DNA of 64,000 bases from Hyalella azteca (taxonomy: Eukaryota; Arthropoda; Malacostraca; Amphipoda; Hyalellidae), in contig NW_025932050.1 of the NCBI RefSeq assembly GCF_000764305.2, positions 744,001-808,000 of the forward strand, written 5' to 3'. The translations under genes and the position numbers were made by a program. Positions within the stretch are counted from its first letter, which is position 1. Each line of letters starts with the position of its first letter. The notes below the pieces were generated by a model, which made no database searches, had not been told where the DNA came from, and saw only the letters and a program-made list of their open reading frames with translations. Positions 19,919 through 32,520 of the stretch are shown one piece after another.

Positions 19919-21910
19919 AGCAGGCATCAAGCGGCGTTCGAGCGAATTAAACAGGAGCTGAGTAAGGCCCCAGTGTTATGTTACCCGAATTACGATAAGG
20001 CATTTCAAATTCACACGGACGCGAGCGGCACGGCAATTGGCGGAGTGTTAACACAAAATCACGATGGCACCGACCTTCCGGTGGCTTATTTCTCGAGAAA
20101 GCTAAATCCCGCAGAAACCAGGTACACCGTGTCGGAAAAGGAGGCGCTCGCGATCGTAGCTTCGGTAAGACATTTCAGCCATTACGTTTTTGGCCAGAAA
20201 TTCGAAGTGATTACGGATCACGCCCCGCTCAAATATCTTTTTACCAATAGAACGACCGTGCCAAGAATCACCAAATGGACTCTGTTATTATCCGAATATT
20301 CCTTTGATATTTTGTATCGCCCCGGTAAAGATCACATTGTCCCGGACGCATTGTCTCGATCGGTTGCTTTTATCGGCAAGAAAACCGCATCGAAAGAGAG
20401 CGAGAATGATCCCGCGAACGTCTTTGACTCAGAAAAAGTGCGGAGAGCACAGCTGGCCGACGAAAATTTGGCCGAAACCATCGCGATACTCGAGGGCACG
20501 ACTCAGAAGATTCACGATGCACACTTTATCGAAAAATATACAATGCACGACGGCTGTCTTTTCCTGATTGCGCAGCAAGGAAATGAAGAACCCGAGAGCG
20601 CAGAAATAAAACTACGCCTAGTTGTCCCAGAAAGTTTGAGGCGTAATGCCCTGTATTTGGCTCATGATTCTACTCTCGGCGGCCATTTTGGTATAGTAAA
20701 AAGCGTGTATAGAGCGAAGCAAATGTTCTATTGGCCCAGCCTGCTGCGAGACGTGCGACAACACATTGCCGCGTGTACAGTTTGCCAGCGACGGAAGCAT
20801 CAAGGCAGATTAAAAGGAAGGATTCAGGATTTTCCAGCGATTCACCTCCCGATGCAGCGCGTCGGCGTAGATTTAATAGGGAAACTAACACCGTCGCTGA
20901 AAGGGAAATCGTACATCCTAACAATCGTCGACCATTTCTCGAGATACGTGCAAGCTTATGCATTAGAAAACAAAGAAGCAAAGACAATCGCCAACTCTTT
21001 TCTAGACTACGTTTGCCGGCACGGAGTGCCAGAGAACTGTGTTAGTGACAGAGGTGGAGAGTTCACTTCAAATATTTCCAGGGAGATTGGCGCATTACTA
21101 AAGATAAGATTGCATTTCACCACGAGCTTCCACCCCCAGGCGAACGGAATGACGGAAGTTTTTAACAGGCTAATCAAAGAAACACTCGTGGGAATGATTC
21201 ACGACGATCCGAGGTCTTGGGACGATCAGCTCAATTGTGCAATCTTCGCCCTTAATTGCTCTTACCACGCATCCATAAAAAACGTCCCTTACACCGTCTT
21301 CTACGGCAGACCCCCATCCCTTCCGTATATGGAATTGACCAAACCCGCCGTATTGAATTATTCCCGGGAAGATGATGACCCCGCGAGCATTTTTGCCCGT
21401 ATGCAAAAAGCCTTCAGAAATGCCAAAATCGCAAGTGACAATGCACACGACTTGACAGTAAAATATCAGAAAATTAAGCCGGCGACATTAAAACTTGCCG
21501 ACACAGTTTTCCTGAGTAATGATGCCAAGAAACGGGGACCTAATTCTAAATTTCAAATGAAATGGATAGGCCCTTACCGTATTACCGCAATCTTGGGGCC
21601 AGTAAATTACGAAATTGAACCTCTCTGTGCCAAAGGCCGAAAGCAAATTGTACACATAAACAGGCTTAAGCCGGCTAAACAGGCCGACGAAGCGCCATAC
21701 TTCAACGTCGGAGCAGAGTGTAACGAAGGGGAAGAAAAAGAAGAGGAGGACAAGGCCGCGAGAGAGAGTAAGGCTGAAGGGGAGCAGAAGGGGACCAACC
21801 AACCCACGGTAATATATATACAGACGAGGGAACGGCCGAGGGAAAAACCGCAGGCCCAGCTGACACCAAGATACGCGCTCCGCTCCCTGGGTCCAGTACC
21901 TGAGCAGTGA
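19919..21910 (+). CDS. Ty3/Gypsy pol fragment: RNase H and integrase
   Basis: About 663 codons, open throughout; the natural 5' part (protease, RT) is missing because the sequence is cut by the adapter. RNase H: HTDASG (near 20010), SEKEALA (near 20135), ITDHAPL (near 20210), then LYRPGKDHIVPDALSR. Integrase: H2C2 zinc module (HDSTLGGHFG to CTVCQRRK, about 20660-20795); catalytic core with GVDLIG (near 20865), SDRGGEF (near 21045) and ANGMTEVFNR with the catalytic Glu (near 21155); then a GPY/F-type module (KWIGPYRI, near 21560). The C-terminus is highly acidic (EEKEEED) and ends at TGA 21908. The intact DDE residues and open frame suggest a young copy. The last ~290 bp are duplicated at 24062-24350. 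Confidence 0.92.
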   Translation, partial: SRHQAAFERIKQELSKAPVLCYPNYDKAFQIHTDASGTAIGGVLTQNHDGTDLPVAYFSRKLNPAETRYTVSEKEALAIVASVRHFSHYVFGQKFEVITDHAPLKYLFTNRTTVPRITKWTLLLSEYSFDILYRPGKDHIVPDALSRSVAFIGKKTASKESENDPANVFDSEKVRRAQLADENLAETIAILEGTTQKIHDAHFIEKYTMHDGCLFLIAQQGNEEPESAEIKLRLVVPESLRRNALYLAHDSTLGGHFGIVKSVYRAKQMFYWPSLLRDVRQHIAACTVCQRRKHQGRLKGRIQDFPAIHLPMQRVGVDLIGKLTPSLKGKSYILTIVDHFSRYVQAYALENKEAKTIANSFLDYVCRHGVPENCVSDRGGEFTSNISREIGALLKIRLHFTTSFHPQANGMTEVFNRLIKETLVGMIHDDPRSWDDQLNCAIFALNCSYHASIKNVPYTVFYGRPPSLPYMELTKPAVLNYSREDDDPASIFARMQKAFRNAKIASDNAHDLTVKYQKIKPATLKLADTVFLSNDAKKRGPNSKFQMKWIGPYRITAILGPVNYEIEPLCAKGRKQIVHINRLKPAKQADEAPYFNVGAECNEGEEKEEEDKAARESKAEGEQKGTNQPTVIYIQTRERPREKPQAQLTPRYALRSLGPVPEQ

Positions 21911-23540
21911 GCACTGACCGTAATTGTATCTGCACCGCAATCACGCAGACTACGATAGCACGCAGTACGTTACGCCAGAACGTTGAAATGTATAAATAAT
22001 TAAGGATATAGATTAGTAGTGAAGGGCATGCACGAGCTCCGTAGGAATAAGTTTATCCTCCAAGGTAATGGCAAGGGTAATTATAGCATGACTAAGGAGT
22101 AAGCTCGTCTGAGAAATTTTTATTTCATATTTTTTTTTTCTCTCCTCGAATTAATATTAGGGTTAAGGATAAAAATAGTTCTAAGACACAACCGTCACTG
22201 GAGCTCGCACGTTTGACCACGTACACATAACGCAAGTTGAAAATTGTAAAGACGCTAGAGCTAACTTTTTCAAGTTATATATATATATTTTTTTTTTGCT
22301 TCGTTGCCTACTCACAGCTAAAATTATCAATAACAGTAATATTCGTTTAGTGATTATTTTTTTTTGTTCGCTTGTTGAGATAAATGCGTCACGGTATAAC
22401 GGCATCAATAAGTTAGGTCTAGAGTTTTACATAGAGCTATGCGAAAGACTAAGTACGCTCTATTTGTTTCCTTCGCGAGCTGCTAAAAGTGAGAAGGACT
22501 GATCTTAAATTTGGGAATTTGAAAGCTAGGGATAGTTGAGTTGGCAAGGGCCGAGAACGGTCAGTTGAACGGTCAGTTTTGCCTTTCTCTTGAGCCTCAC
22601 TCCATTTTTTTTCTTTTCTTTCTTTCGCGGGGCTGGGGAAGACTCTATGGGCGAGCTTGGGGAGAAATAAAAAGTGGGACAGAAAGTCGAAAGTAGAGAT
22701 CGAAGTGGAACAGTAGGCTGTGCGCGTGGAGAATATTCTTGGGTTGAAAATTTATCGAAGTGAGGAAGAAGACAATTTATTAAAAATGAACACGTCGGTA
22801 CCATAAAATATACTAGAGGTCCGTGAATAAATAGGGGATTGCGTAGCCATAAATGGACAGCCGTAGACAGGCGACAGTAAGATTTGGAACTCATGATTTC
22901 AGTTTAACATGAAGGATGTAAAGAAGATGTGCGCGTGCATAACATTTAAAGTAGGCTAGGAGAAGTAGTAGGCTTCTCTTAGGAGAAGGCTAGGAATATT
23001 CTATATTTTTGTTTTGTTTTGTGAACAGCGCGCGCCGTAGTTAATGAGTTTAAACTACCGACGAAAAAAATTAAAGAAATGCTCACAAGAACATATAATC
23101 GCTCGCATGCAATAATTAAACAGCGCCGGAAATATGATAGAAAGTTTAGTTTTTTTTTTATTTTTTATTGTAGGCAGAAATGCGAATTATAGCGTGTCGG
23201 CGTTAGGCATTATTAGAATCAAAATGTATTGCGCAAGAAATCTTACAAGGGCGAATAAGGGAGAACGATAAGCAACGCAACCATAAAATTTAGAGGAAAT
23301 GTAAGAATATAAATGTATTTTTCTTTCTCTCCGTGATTTTTTTTTCACGTGACGGTTGGAGCTCGGGGGTAGCAGGTTCTTTTGGGCGGTTATTCAATCG
23401 CGCTATGTTTTCAAAACAAGTCGGGCGAACCGTTGATCGTAGCCCTAGACGCCAGACCAAGAGGGGCAGCAACTTCTAAACAAACGATAAAATTTAATGT
23501 GTTCGACACTTGAGACCAACTCTTCAACGCAGCTAGATAG
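21623..23540 (+). repeat. Duplicated pol end and 3' region, copy 1
   Basis: Two stretches match copy 2 in order: 21623-22330 (pol C-terminus and following 3' sequence) with 24062-24760, and about 22925-23540 (starting gtgcgcgtgcataacattt) with 25503-26104. The middle parts, 22330-22925 and 24760-25500, do not match, so one copy has had a replacement or insertion. Confidence 0.8.
22331..22924. other. Unmatched middle part of duplication copy 1
   Basis: No gene or motif recognised. It lacks the 19505-19880-like sequence present at the same place in copy 2. Confidence 0.4.
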
Positions 23541-24061
23541 CTCAGAGTGCAGACCGTGGAACAAGGCTCTCTGTCAACCGCGGAAACTTGAGATTGATTA
23601 TTTACGACTAGGGCTGAAACCTCAGAACGTTCCAAGATAATGTAAGGCTCAAAGAAAGGTGCCCCGATAAATTTTTGTAAATAAATGATAGAGAGTTAAG
23701 TATAAGTAAGAGCAGCAGTTGTAGCCAAAGTAGACTTAGATATTCTAACCGGTAAAATAATCGATGGGAAATTGGTCCCGACGAAACGCAGTGATAATCA
23801 AGTTTATCGTTAAAAAGTCTAGGTCAGACAATATATTTTATTGATTGATCCCTTAATTTGGTTCCTCTAAAAGATTTAGATTAGTTATATGGGAAATGTA
23901 TATATAGGTATGACTACATCAACTTCTTTAGAAAAGGAGGGATGGAGATGATGGAATTTCGTTGAGGAAGGCTAGCAGGAGGTTGCGGTTGACCATACAG
24001 GCTGGGGAAACGGCCAGACCAAACTGACGCCATATACGGGCGGCCAGCGATGCCACAAAAC
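23541..24061. other. Spacer between the two duplications
   Basis: AT-rich. A purine-rich run at about 23930-23960 (aaaggagggatggagatgatgg) resembles a polypurine tract, but no LTR boundary could be fixed. Confidence 0.35.
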
Positions 24062-24350
24062 TCTGTGCCAAAGGCCGAAAGCAAATTGTACACATAAACA
24101 GGCTTAAGCCGGCTAAACAGGCCGACGAAGCGCCATACTTCAACGTCGGAGCAGAGTGTAACGAAGGGGAAGAAAAAGAAGAGGAGGACAAGGCCGCGAG
24201 AGAGAGTAAGGCTGAAGGGGAGCAGAAGGAGGCCGACCAACCCACGGTAATATATATATACAGACGAGGGAACGGCCGAGGGAAGCACCGCAGGCCCAGC
24301 TGACACCAAGATACGCGCTCCGCTCTCTAGGTCCAGTACCTGAGCAGTGA
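24062..24350 (+). pseudogene. Second copy of the Ty3/Gypsy pol C-terminal end
   Basis: Nearly identical to 21623-21910 but lacks everything upstream, including the integrase core. The AT run after cccacggtaatat is two bases longer than in the first copy, so the frame shifts before the normal C-terminus. Non-functional. Confidence 0.85.
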
Positions 24351-26104
24351 GCACTGACCGTAATTGTATCTGCACCGCAATCACGCAGACCACGATAGCA
24401 CGCAGTACGTTACGCCAGAACGTTGAAATGTATAAATAATTAAGGATATAGATTAGTAGTGAAGGGCATGCACGAGCTCCGTAGGAATAAGTTTATTCTC
24501 TAAGGTAATGGCAAGGGTAATTATAGCATGACTAAGGAGTAAGCTCGTCTGAGAAATTTTTATTTCACATTTTTTTTTCTCTCCTCGAATTAATATTAGG
24601 GTTAAGGATGAAAATAGTTCTAAGTCACAACCGTCACTGGAGCTCGCACGTTTGACCACGTACACATAACGCAAGTTGGAAATTGTAAAGACGCTAGAGC
24701 TAACTTTTTCAAGTCATATACTTTTTTCTGCTTTGTTGCCTACTTACAGCTAATATTACTAGGAACAGGAATATTCGTTTGCGTGTTTTTCCTTTCTGTT
24801 GTTTGAGGAGGGAAGTTGCGCCCGGTGTTAAGGTATTAGTAATTGTCGTCTAGAAACTTACATAGACAGGTCGTCCGAAAATAACAAGTCCGTTATTTTC
24901 TGTTTATTAAATTCATCTCAGCAGGCTTAGAGCAGGGCGGTTGATGTTGAGGGACAGAGGGCGGCAGCCGCTGTTCGCCGAAGGCAAGTTCTTTTTTTTT
25001 TCTTCCTTCTTTCATGTGAGGGAACATCTTTTTTTTGCGGGCGTGGGGAACCACCATTGAGCGAGAGAGAAAAAGGGGAAAGGAAGGTTGAAGGGAAATG
25101 ACGCGCTCCGTGCATAGAAGGTTATTGTAGGCTATTGTTAAAAGAATTATTGAGGTTGCGGAAAATTAGATAGGACGTAGAAACAGACCGGCGGAAGCAA
25201 GAAAATAATTTGTAACGTTTTAATTTTATAGATGTATTTTTTTTGCCATAAATAACAAAGAGAATTCAAGTAATTAAGGGAGTCATTGACTAAGAAACAC
25301 TAGGGCGGAATCCGGATTTTATCCCGGCGAAGGGAAATATTTTTTTTTTGAGGGGTATTGGCAGCGAAAGTAATAACCGTACTTGATTTAGAAGACGAAT
25401 ACTAGCCACGCGGAGATTAGAAAAACGAGGGGTAATTTCAATAAATTAGATAAGAAGGAAATTTTCAAGGTAGATTCGGTAAGGATAAAATTTCTCCGGG
25501 ATGTGCGCGTGCATAACATTTGAAGTATCACACATTCGGGATAATAATTCTTAGGAGAAAGTTAGGAATATTCTATATTTTTGATTTGTTTTATGAACAG
25601 CGCGCGCCGTAGTTAGTGAGTTTAAACTACCGACGAAAAAAATTAAAGAAATGCTCACAAGAACATATAATCGCTCGCATGCAATAATTAAACAGCACCG
25701 GAAATATGATAGAAAGTTTAGTTTTTTTTATTTATTGTAGGCAGAAATGCGAATTATAGGGTGTCGGCGTTAGGCATTATTAGAATCAAAATGTATTGCG
25801 TAAGAAATCTTACAAGTGCGAATAAGAGAGAACGATAAGCAACGCAACCATAAAATTTAGAGGAAATGGAATAATCTAAATGTATTTTTTTCTTTCTCTC
25901 CGTGATTTTTTTTTCACGTGACGGTTGGAGCTCGGGGGTAGCAGGTTCTTTTGGGCAGTTATTCAATCGCGCTATGTTTTCAAAACAAGTCGGCGAACCG
26001 TTGATCGTAGCCCTAGACGCCAGACCAAGAGGGCAGCAACTTCTAAACAACGATAAAATCTAATGGGTTCGACACTTGAGACCAACTCTTCGACGCAGCT
26101 AGAT
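24351..26104 (+). repeat. Duplicated 3' region, copy 2
   Basis: Continues the match to copy 1 (24351-24760 with 21911-22330; 25503-26104 with 22925-23540). In addition, 24685-25045 matches 19505-19880. No coding capacity was recognised. Confidence 0.75.
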
Positions 26105-28429
26105 AAGCTCAGATTATTCTTGTTCATCTCCCTCTCTCCCTCCATAACGGACGCGAAGCATCAAAACAGGGTAGAGAAATGGCTCTTATCCTAAGCCATT
26201 AAAATAAACGACTTTAGAGCTACAGCTTAAAAAGGTTTGTGTAGAGAATTTCGTTGAGAGGACGGTTAAAAATTTTGCGGGCATTGAAAAACCCTTAACC
26301 CTTGTCCCTTGTTGAGAAAGAGACTGGGGCTTTTGTTTTGAGAAACAGATTGCATGTGTGGGTATCGAGTGGCTGTTTTCGCTGAGTGAAAGGAAAGCCT
26401 AGCCTCAAGTCGTTAAATTTAATAGGTGGCTAGACACTTGAGCAGGTTAGGCTAAGCGCTTGAGACGATTTGAAACCTGGGTAAGCGGAGTCTGAAAACC
26501 ACAAACAGTGACCAGCTCGTAGAAGCCGAGAGCTTGGGGAACGCTATCCGATACAGGAAATTCTCGGCGAAAATATCGGAGATTGTAAATATAATACGAC
26601 TCATAAACAATAGCCGATAGCTAAGAGCGGACTGAGTGCACGACTACATAAGCTGTATATATAACTACGAACTTAGAAGTAGGAAACTTTTAAGGTTAAG
26701 GCTAGACTCAATGTTTTTTTGGGTGTAAAAATATTTCTAAGTTGATCGATAGAGATGGAGTTAGAAGCTACTCGAGAGTAGGAGTCAGTTTATGGCTTAC
26801 TTATGTGAGTTTCCTTGGTAGCTTTCTCTTCTACGGATACCTAGTATTAGAGATAAATATAAGGGCATGCGAGTAGAACTAAGAAGGGACTTCGATTATG
26901 GTAGAAAGTAAATTTTTGTGAGCAATAAAATAAGATAGAAACTTCGAGCATGAAGGTCAACATAACCTAACTCAAAGGAATTCGGTTTCTCGTACTTAAG
27001 TAGTCTGCTGTAGGCATAAGATTTTCGTAAGTTTTAATTTTTTTTCTGATTTGGAGCAGTGGTTGTAAAGTTTATGCCAGGATACGGGCAGGCGTCGTTA
27101 AGGCCCCAAGTATGCAGAGTGTAGCATGACCGATTAGACTGACCATGGAGAGAGCAGAAGAAGGCGAGCAAAATTAAGGGCGGCTTATGGTCGGCGAACT
27201 GGGCAGCAAAGGTTAGGGAGATCGGAAGGCCGATGCTTGATGAGCGGAAGAATAAAATTAGCACACCATCGGGGATTCAAATGCACGCGTTAACGGTCGT
27301 TTGAATTTATCTTATGAAAGAAAAATTTTTTGTTTTTTTTGCCATCTTTCGAATACCGCGCGTTCGATAGGTTATCAAGATTTGACGTATAGGAATTTTA
27401 GCAAACAACCGAATAGCGCAACTCACGAATGGAAAAAGCGGAATTAACGTTTATATTCTAAGTAAATATAGATTGTAATTTTGATTTTTGCTTGTTCATT
27501 AATCTTTCTGCTAGTGTAGACTTGTTCCCAACATGAACAAGTTACTCGTCGTTAATAGTTGCAAGATAAGTGATGCGCAACGGCGATTATTGTACAAGTA
27601 GTTGATCGAAGACCGAATAAGTTTCGAGAGCAGAGAGGGCTTGCGAAGCGCTGTAAGAATAAATTTTGCTTCTTAATCACGAGTAATCATGAACGGTGGA
27701 ACACTAAGAACTTAAATTTCTCTACTCTAATTGTCGATATTTTTCATGCGTTGTGTGTACGCGAAGCTTACTGCGGTGGCTGGGGGTAGAGAAGTGTAGG
27801 GAAGTCGCGGTTGGGGGGGGTCGGTTGTAAACGAAACGCGCTCGAGGTCATAAACTGTGCTATATGAAATGTATTCGCTTCGGTTCTAGGCGGACGTTCG
27901 AAGCAGTAAGGCAATTTAAGTAGTAAAGTTACTACCACGGCAGTGGCAGTCAGAGCAGTCAGATGCTAATATAGAAATGGAAGTTAGTAAAAGCAATCGT
28001 TTTTTTTTTGTCATTCTCAGTTGAAATATAATGCGGGTATAGAAATTCGACCGAGCGGGAAGCTAAGACGGTAGAGAAATTCGATTTAATGAATTGTAAC
28101 GCAGGAGCGAGATTTGAAATTCCGTAGTGCAGGATAAGCGGAGAAAACTCGGGAAAAATGCAACAGGATTAAAAGAGCGCCGATAACACTTTATAGTACG
28201 GAGCTTATGCGCTATAGGGAAGTAAATAGGTAGGGAGGAAATTTATTTTTTTGGCAGTATGGGTCGATTAAGTAAGAATTATTCTGGGGAAAAATTTAGG
28301 AGGAATCGTGAGGATAATGATCACGGAGACGAGGGTTGCGATAAAGAAAATATTAATTCGATATTGCCGAAGTTAATGGATAGGGGAATTATGACGCCGC
28401 GAGGAAAAATAACGCGAGGGTTGATGAGA
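26105..28429. other. Retroelement-associated region, no gene recognised
   Basis: It follows the second duplication. Moderately AT-rich, with many frames broken on both strands. No protein or RNA similarity seen. Confidence 0.4.
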
Positions 28430-28620
28430 TCGCGATGATTAAGAGATGATGGATGATTAAAATGCGATAAGAAATGCCGCGATAAATACTGTGACGATCA
28501 TTAATGAGATAGTGAAAGAGTGCGATGATGAATGCCGCGATAATTGATGAGGATTAAAGAGATGAGTAAGCCGCGAGGATGAATGCCGCGAAGATTATAA
28601 GAAGATGTAATGCTGCAGCG
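28430..28620. repeat. Degenerate GATGAATGCCGCGA-type repeats
   Basis: The words aatgccgcga, gatgatgaatgcc and gatgaggatt recur irregularly (about 28480, 28533 and 28582). It looks like an old, diverged minisatellite. Confidence 0.5.
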
Positions 28621-28956
28621 AAAATATTTTTTTAGGGGATAAGACGAAAGTCAAATGGCCATCATTACCGTAGATCTTACGATTAGTGAGAGTTTTGTGG
28701 AGAGGCGATGCGAATCGTAAAAGTTATGGGACGCCGTGATCGGAACGAATTTCTGCCTATTGCCTCTTTACACTAGACTTTTTCCTTGCGAGGGCACCCA
28801 AAGTTTGATATCTTTGGCCAGAGATATTGAACAAACGGACTCGTTGGATACGGTATTTTCTTTCGAGGAAGCGAATTGAGAAAGACCAATTCGATGATGG
28901 TCGACCCTATAGGTGGGAATAAAAATGAGACGTCGAAGATATAAGCGGTATAGACG

Positions 28957-28994
28957 CTGTCTCTTATACACATCTAGATGTGTATAAGAGACAG
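28957..28994. other. Second Tn5 mosaic-end junction adapter
   Basis: The same 38 bp palindrome as at 19881: mosaic ends 28957-28975 and 28976-28994. The left flank belongs to the region after the pol copies; the right flank starts inside module Y (cttaacgggacttgtttt, compare about 12318). The two sides are therefore joined only by the library construct. Confidence 0.97.
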
Positions 28995-29190
28995 GCTTAA
29001 CGGGACTTGTTTTCTCAAATAATCAAAGTTCGGTGATGCTGCACGAACCCCGAGTTTCACTAATCTTTTAAGTCGTGGTGCACAAATCCTATCCCTGTGG
29101 GTGGCAAAGAATTTAAGGGAACATGTACTTAACCCTAATATTCCACATGTACCCGGGCCCAACGTCGAGGCCAAGGAGCGTCCGGGGGAT
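28995..29190. repeat. Module Y fragment, copy 3
   Basis: Matches about 12318-12510 and the equivalent part of 31148-32045. It begins directly at the adapter. Confidence 0.8.
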
Positions 29191-29308
29191 CAAGGAGCGT
29201 CCGCATTAAAAAGGGGAACTCCACCGGGCACGATTGTCAATGTCCTTCCTTTCACCTTTTTCATTAGTCCGTAGAAGAAATTGGAAACCACGGTCTTCGT
29301 AACCTCAG

Positions 29309-30470
29309 GCAAGGCAGTGAGATGCATCGATCGATGAACGGAGCCAGGACGTATTGCTTGAGAACGACTAAATTTTCTCTTTTTTTTTCTTGTTAAGTAT
29401 AGTTGTGCCGGATAGTTAGTGTGTGTAATACTTTTCATTTTTTATGATGGTCTTACTAGGAGTATTAGAGAGCGAGACTGTAAGTGCGTTTCCTGTTATT
29501 AAAATTTTGCTTAAAGCAAAGGTCTGTGCAACCTTGTCAAGTATATATACCGATAAAATCGATGCACGATTAAATGCGCCCAACACTGATCCCAGCGGGA
29601 AATTTTTCTTTGTAGTAAGGTGTTATTCCAAGATCTAGGTAACGCTAAATAATTACATAATTTCCGCCTATTATTTCTGTAACAATATCATGTTCGGTTT
29701 TGCAACGTTGATAGACAACTGTCTTTTCAATTGCTGGGAGGCAATATAATTTTCCCCTCTTAAATTTCTCTACCAGGTTATCTACTCAATTCTATTTTCT
29801 ATAAAGGTAATAAGTTGATGTATTAAGACATCCATGTGGTTTCATACGGTAGATCTAATGAAGTTGATTAAACTGTAACAATTATTGTACAGTCACGAGT
29901 AGAGCCAGCCGTCAAAAACGGGCACTTCAATTGCATAACGTTAACGCTGCATATAACAAAGGCTGAACAATCTATCGAAGAAAGTCAATATATAATTTCT
30001 TTTTTTCTCCCTTTGATTGGTCGAGAATTTCTTCTTTTCATCATGACAAAATTTATATGCATTTTTATGGGGATTTTTTTTTTTGAGTTGCTTATGAATA
30101 CGTCTGTGTTTACGATGTATACGCTAACTTATAAGCTATCTTAATTTTCTGACGTTTGATCAGGTCGTGGAAATTTTCTATTCAAAGGTTTCAGAATAAC
30201 TTGATTCATGCCGACAATTGATCTCGTACTTAACGTAAAGAATTCAACATCAAGTCACCGATCATTTTTTTTGGCTATCAGTGCAAAACTTTCACGACGC
30301 GGCAAGCTGCACTTACTTACCTTGCTCAAAGTGTTTGTAATGAGACTCGCCTATTGATGAAATTGCTGATGTGTGTATCTTCATTTTTGCCACTTATCCG
30401 AACGATGTTTAACGTTAAGGAGATTTGGTTATTGTAATTGAATTAAGCACTGCGGATGTCTAATGATGTG
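29309..30470. repeat. Retroelement module Z, copy 1
   Basis: Starts caaggcagtgagatgcatcg and includes gttgtgccggatagttagtg and ttaaaattttgcttaaagc. A shorter copy with internal deletions is at 32053-32520. A 64-codon frame at 29444-29638 is not kept intact in the second copy. Confidence 0.7.
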
Positions 30471-31103
30471 ATACAATTATATTGTTTAACCTCCAACTGT
30501 AAGATTTCAGAAGTTTGAAGCTAACAGGTTGACGCAGAATGCTTCATTTTATTTTGGACAATCTCATTTTTTTTCTTGATGTGTCAAATTCTATTGAAAT
30601 TAGTCTCTATTGTGTACTAATAATTCCAACATGTATGTCCGAATGTGTACGGAAAATGTCCTACAGCGTACAGTATAATGATTGATTCACTAATTAACCA
30701 TGATAAATAAAGTTCGACATTTCGCCTTGTTATTGGAAGGTAATTCGCTGTCTTGTTCCGCCGGTAAGAGACGAGTTGTATGTCAGACTAGTTCAGTAAG
30801 TTAGCATTCGTGCTTGCTTCATTTGAAGTCATACTGTTTAACAACGAGTAAGTCCTTTCGACTTGTTCTCGAAGACGTATTGGTAATAGACCACTGACCC
30901 TGAGCGTCTTGTGTGAAATTTAGCCTTCCTCGATACTACACCAGAATTTGGTTGAGAAGAACTTGTTTCTTTCTCAGGCATTATAGTGATGGCAAGAAAT
31001 CATTAAATTGGGATGTATCTCAAGAAAATTATTGACCGTATATATAGTGCAGCGAGTCCGAGTCAATGTGGTGTTGTACTGTAATACTAAGATGTTCTCT
31101 TAG
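30471..31103. repeat. Module X, copy 2
   Basis: Same order of landmarks as 13026-13650 (ttgtttaacctccaactg to gatgttctcttagaag), with a few per cent substitutions and small indels. Confidence 0.75.
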
Positions 31104-31147
31104 AAGTTCAAAGTGTTAAACTAATTGAGATACTTGGTACAGATAAT

Positions 31148-32045
31148 GTGTACGGGAGACGACGGGTTCCCATTCCTCGAACGAGGAAAACTTTGTAAGT
31201 GCAACATCACCGGAAGAGGGTAAACGGAACCCTGTGTCATGGTAGGAGAACCGACGGGTGAACGAATAATAGATGCCTATACTGATTTTTTTTATTATTA
31301 TCAAAATTTGTACGTATCATGTGGCAGTTCTGTTGTGATAGACATGTGAATGTATCATTGTTGTTGTTGTTCGAAGAAGTAGATGACTCTTGTTAAAATA
31401 ATTCATTTTTTTTTGGTGTATGTAACGAAATTCGTTCTAGGGATAATTAGGGGGGTGTTTCTGCCATGACCCAGGAGGATGTGCCCAACTCAGTAATAAG
31501 TAAAAGTCAATTAGCTGAACAAACGCTCAAAACCGTCTTAACGGGATTTTTTTTTCTTAAATTATCAAAGTTCGGTGACGTTGCACGAACCCCGAGTTTC
31601 AAATCTTTTGAGTCGTGGTGCACAAATCCTATCCCTGTGGGTGGCAAGGAATTTAAGGGAACATGTACTTAACTCTAACATTCCACATGTACCCGGGTGC
31701 AACGTCGAGGCCAAGGAGCGTCCGGGAAACCCCCGCCAGAGAACGGCCGCACTCTATCAAAACCATCATCACCGGCGGGCGTTTTCACTACGCCGCACGA
31801 CCGCCATTATTATTTTCCTCCTCCCTTTTCAATCCTTTCTTTTAATTAGACTACAAGAGGCCTGCGTCTCGTTCTCCATTTTTTTTTCTTCTTCTTCTTC
31901 GTTAGTCCTTCCAAATTCTGCAAGGAGCCAAGCCTCGCCCTTAAAATCTACGGATGAGAAGTGCGCAATGGAAAAGGACCCTTTTAGAAGAAGAAGAAGG
32001 AAAAATTTAATAACTATTACTGATTGTTAATTAGAGAGAAAAGGC
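31148..32045. repeat. Module Y, copy 2
   Basis: Nearly full-length match to 11935-12840, from gtgtacgggagacgacgg to gagaaaaggcgatcagg. Confidence 0.8.
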
Positions 32046-32052
32046 GATCAGG

Positions 32053-32520
32053 CAAGGCAGTGAGATGGATCGATCGATGAACGGAGCCAGGACGTATTGC
32101 TTGAGAACGACAAAATTTTCCTTTTTCTTGTTAAAGTATAGTTGTGCCGGATAGTTAGTGTGTGTAATACTTTTCATTTTTATGATGGTCTTGCTAGGAG
32201 TATTAGAGAGAGAGACTGTAAGTGCGTTTCCTGTTATTAAAATTTTGCTTAAAGCAAAGGGGTCTATGCAACCCTGTCAAGTATATATATACCGATAAAA
32301 TCGATGCTGATCCCAGCGGGAAATTTTTCTTTGTAGTAAGGTGTTATTCCATTTTTATGGGGGATTTTTAGGGGGATTTTTTTTTTGAGTTGCTTATGAA
32401 TACGTCTGTGTTTACGATGTATACGCTAACTTATAAGCTATCTTAATTTTCTGACGTTTGATCATGTCATGGAAATTTTCTATTCAAAGACTTCAGAATA
32501 ACTTGATTCAGGCCGACAAT
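32053..32520. repeat. Module Z, copy 2 (internally deleted)
   Basis: Starts caaggcagtgagatggatcg and follows copy 1 but lacks several internal stretches. Confidence 0.7.

Noticed and set aside
20304..21940. Several shadow frames on both strands over the pol gene
   Set aside because: They overlap the RNase H-integrase frame, which has the catalytic motifs.
28768..29174. Minus-strand frames of about 66 codons touching 28957-28994
   Set aside because: They read through the adapter and have no motif.
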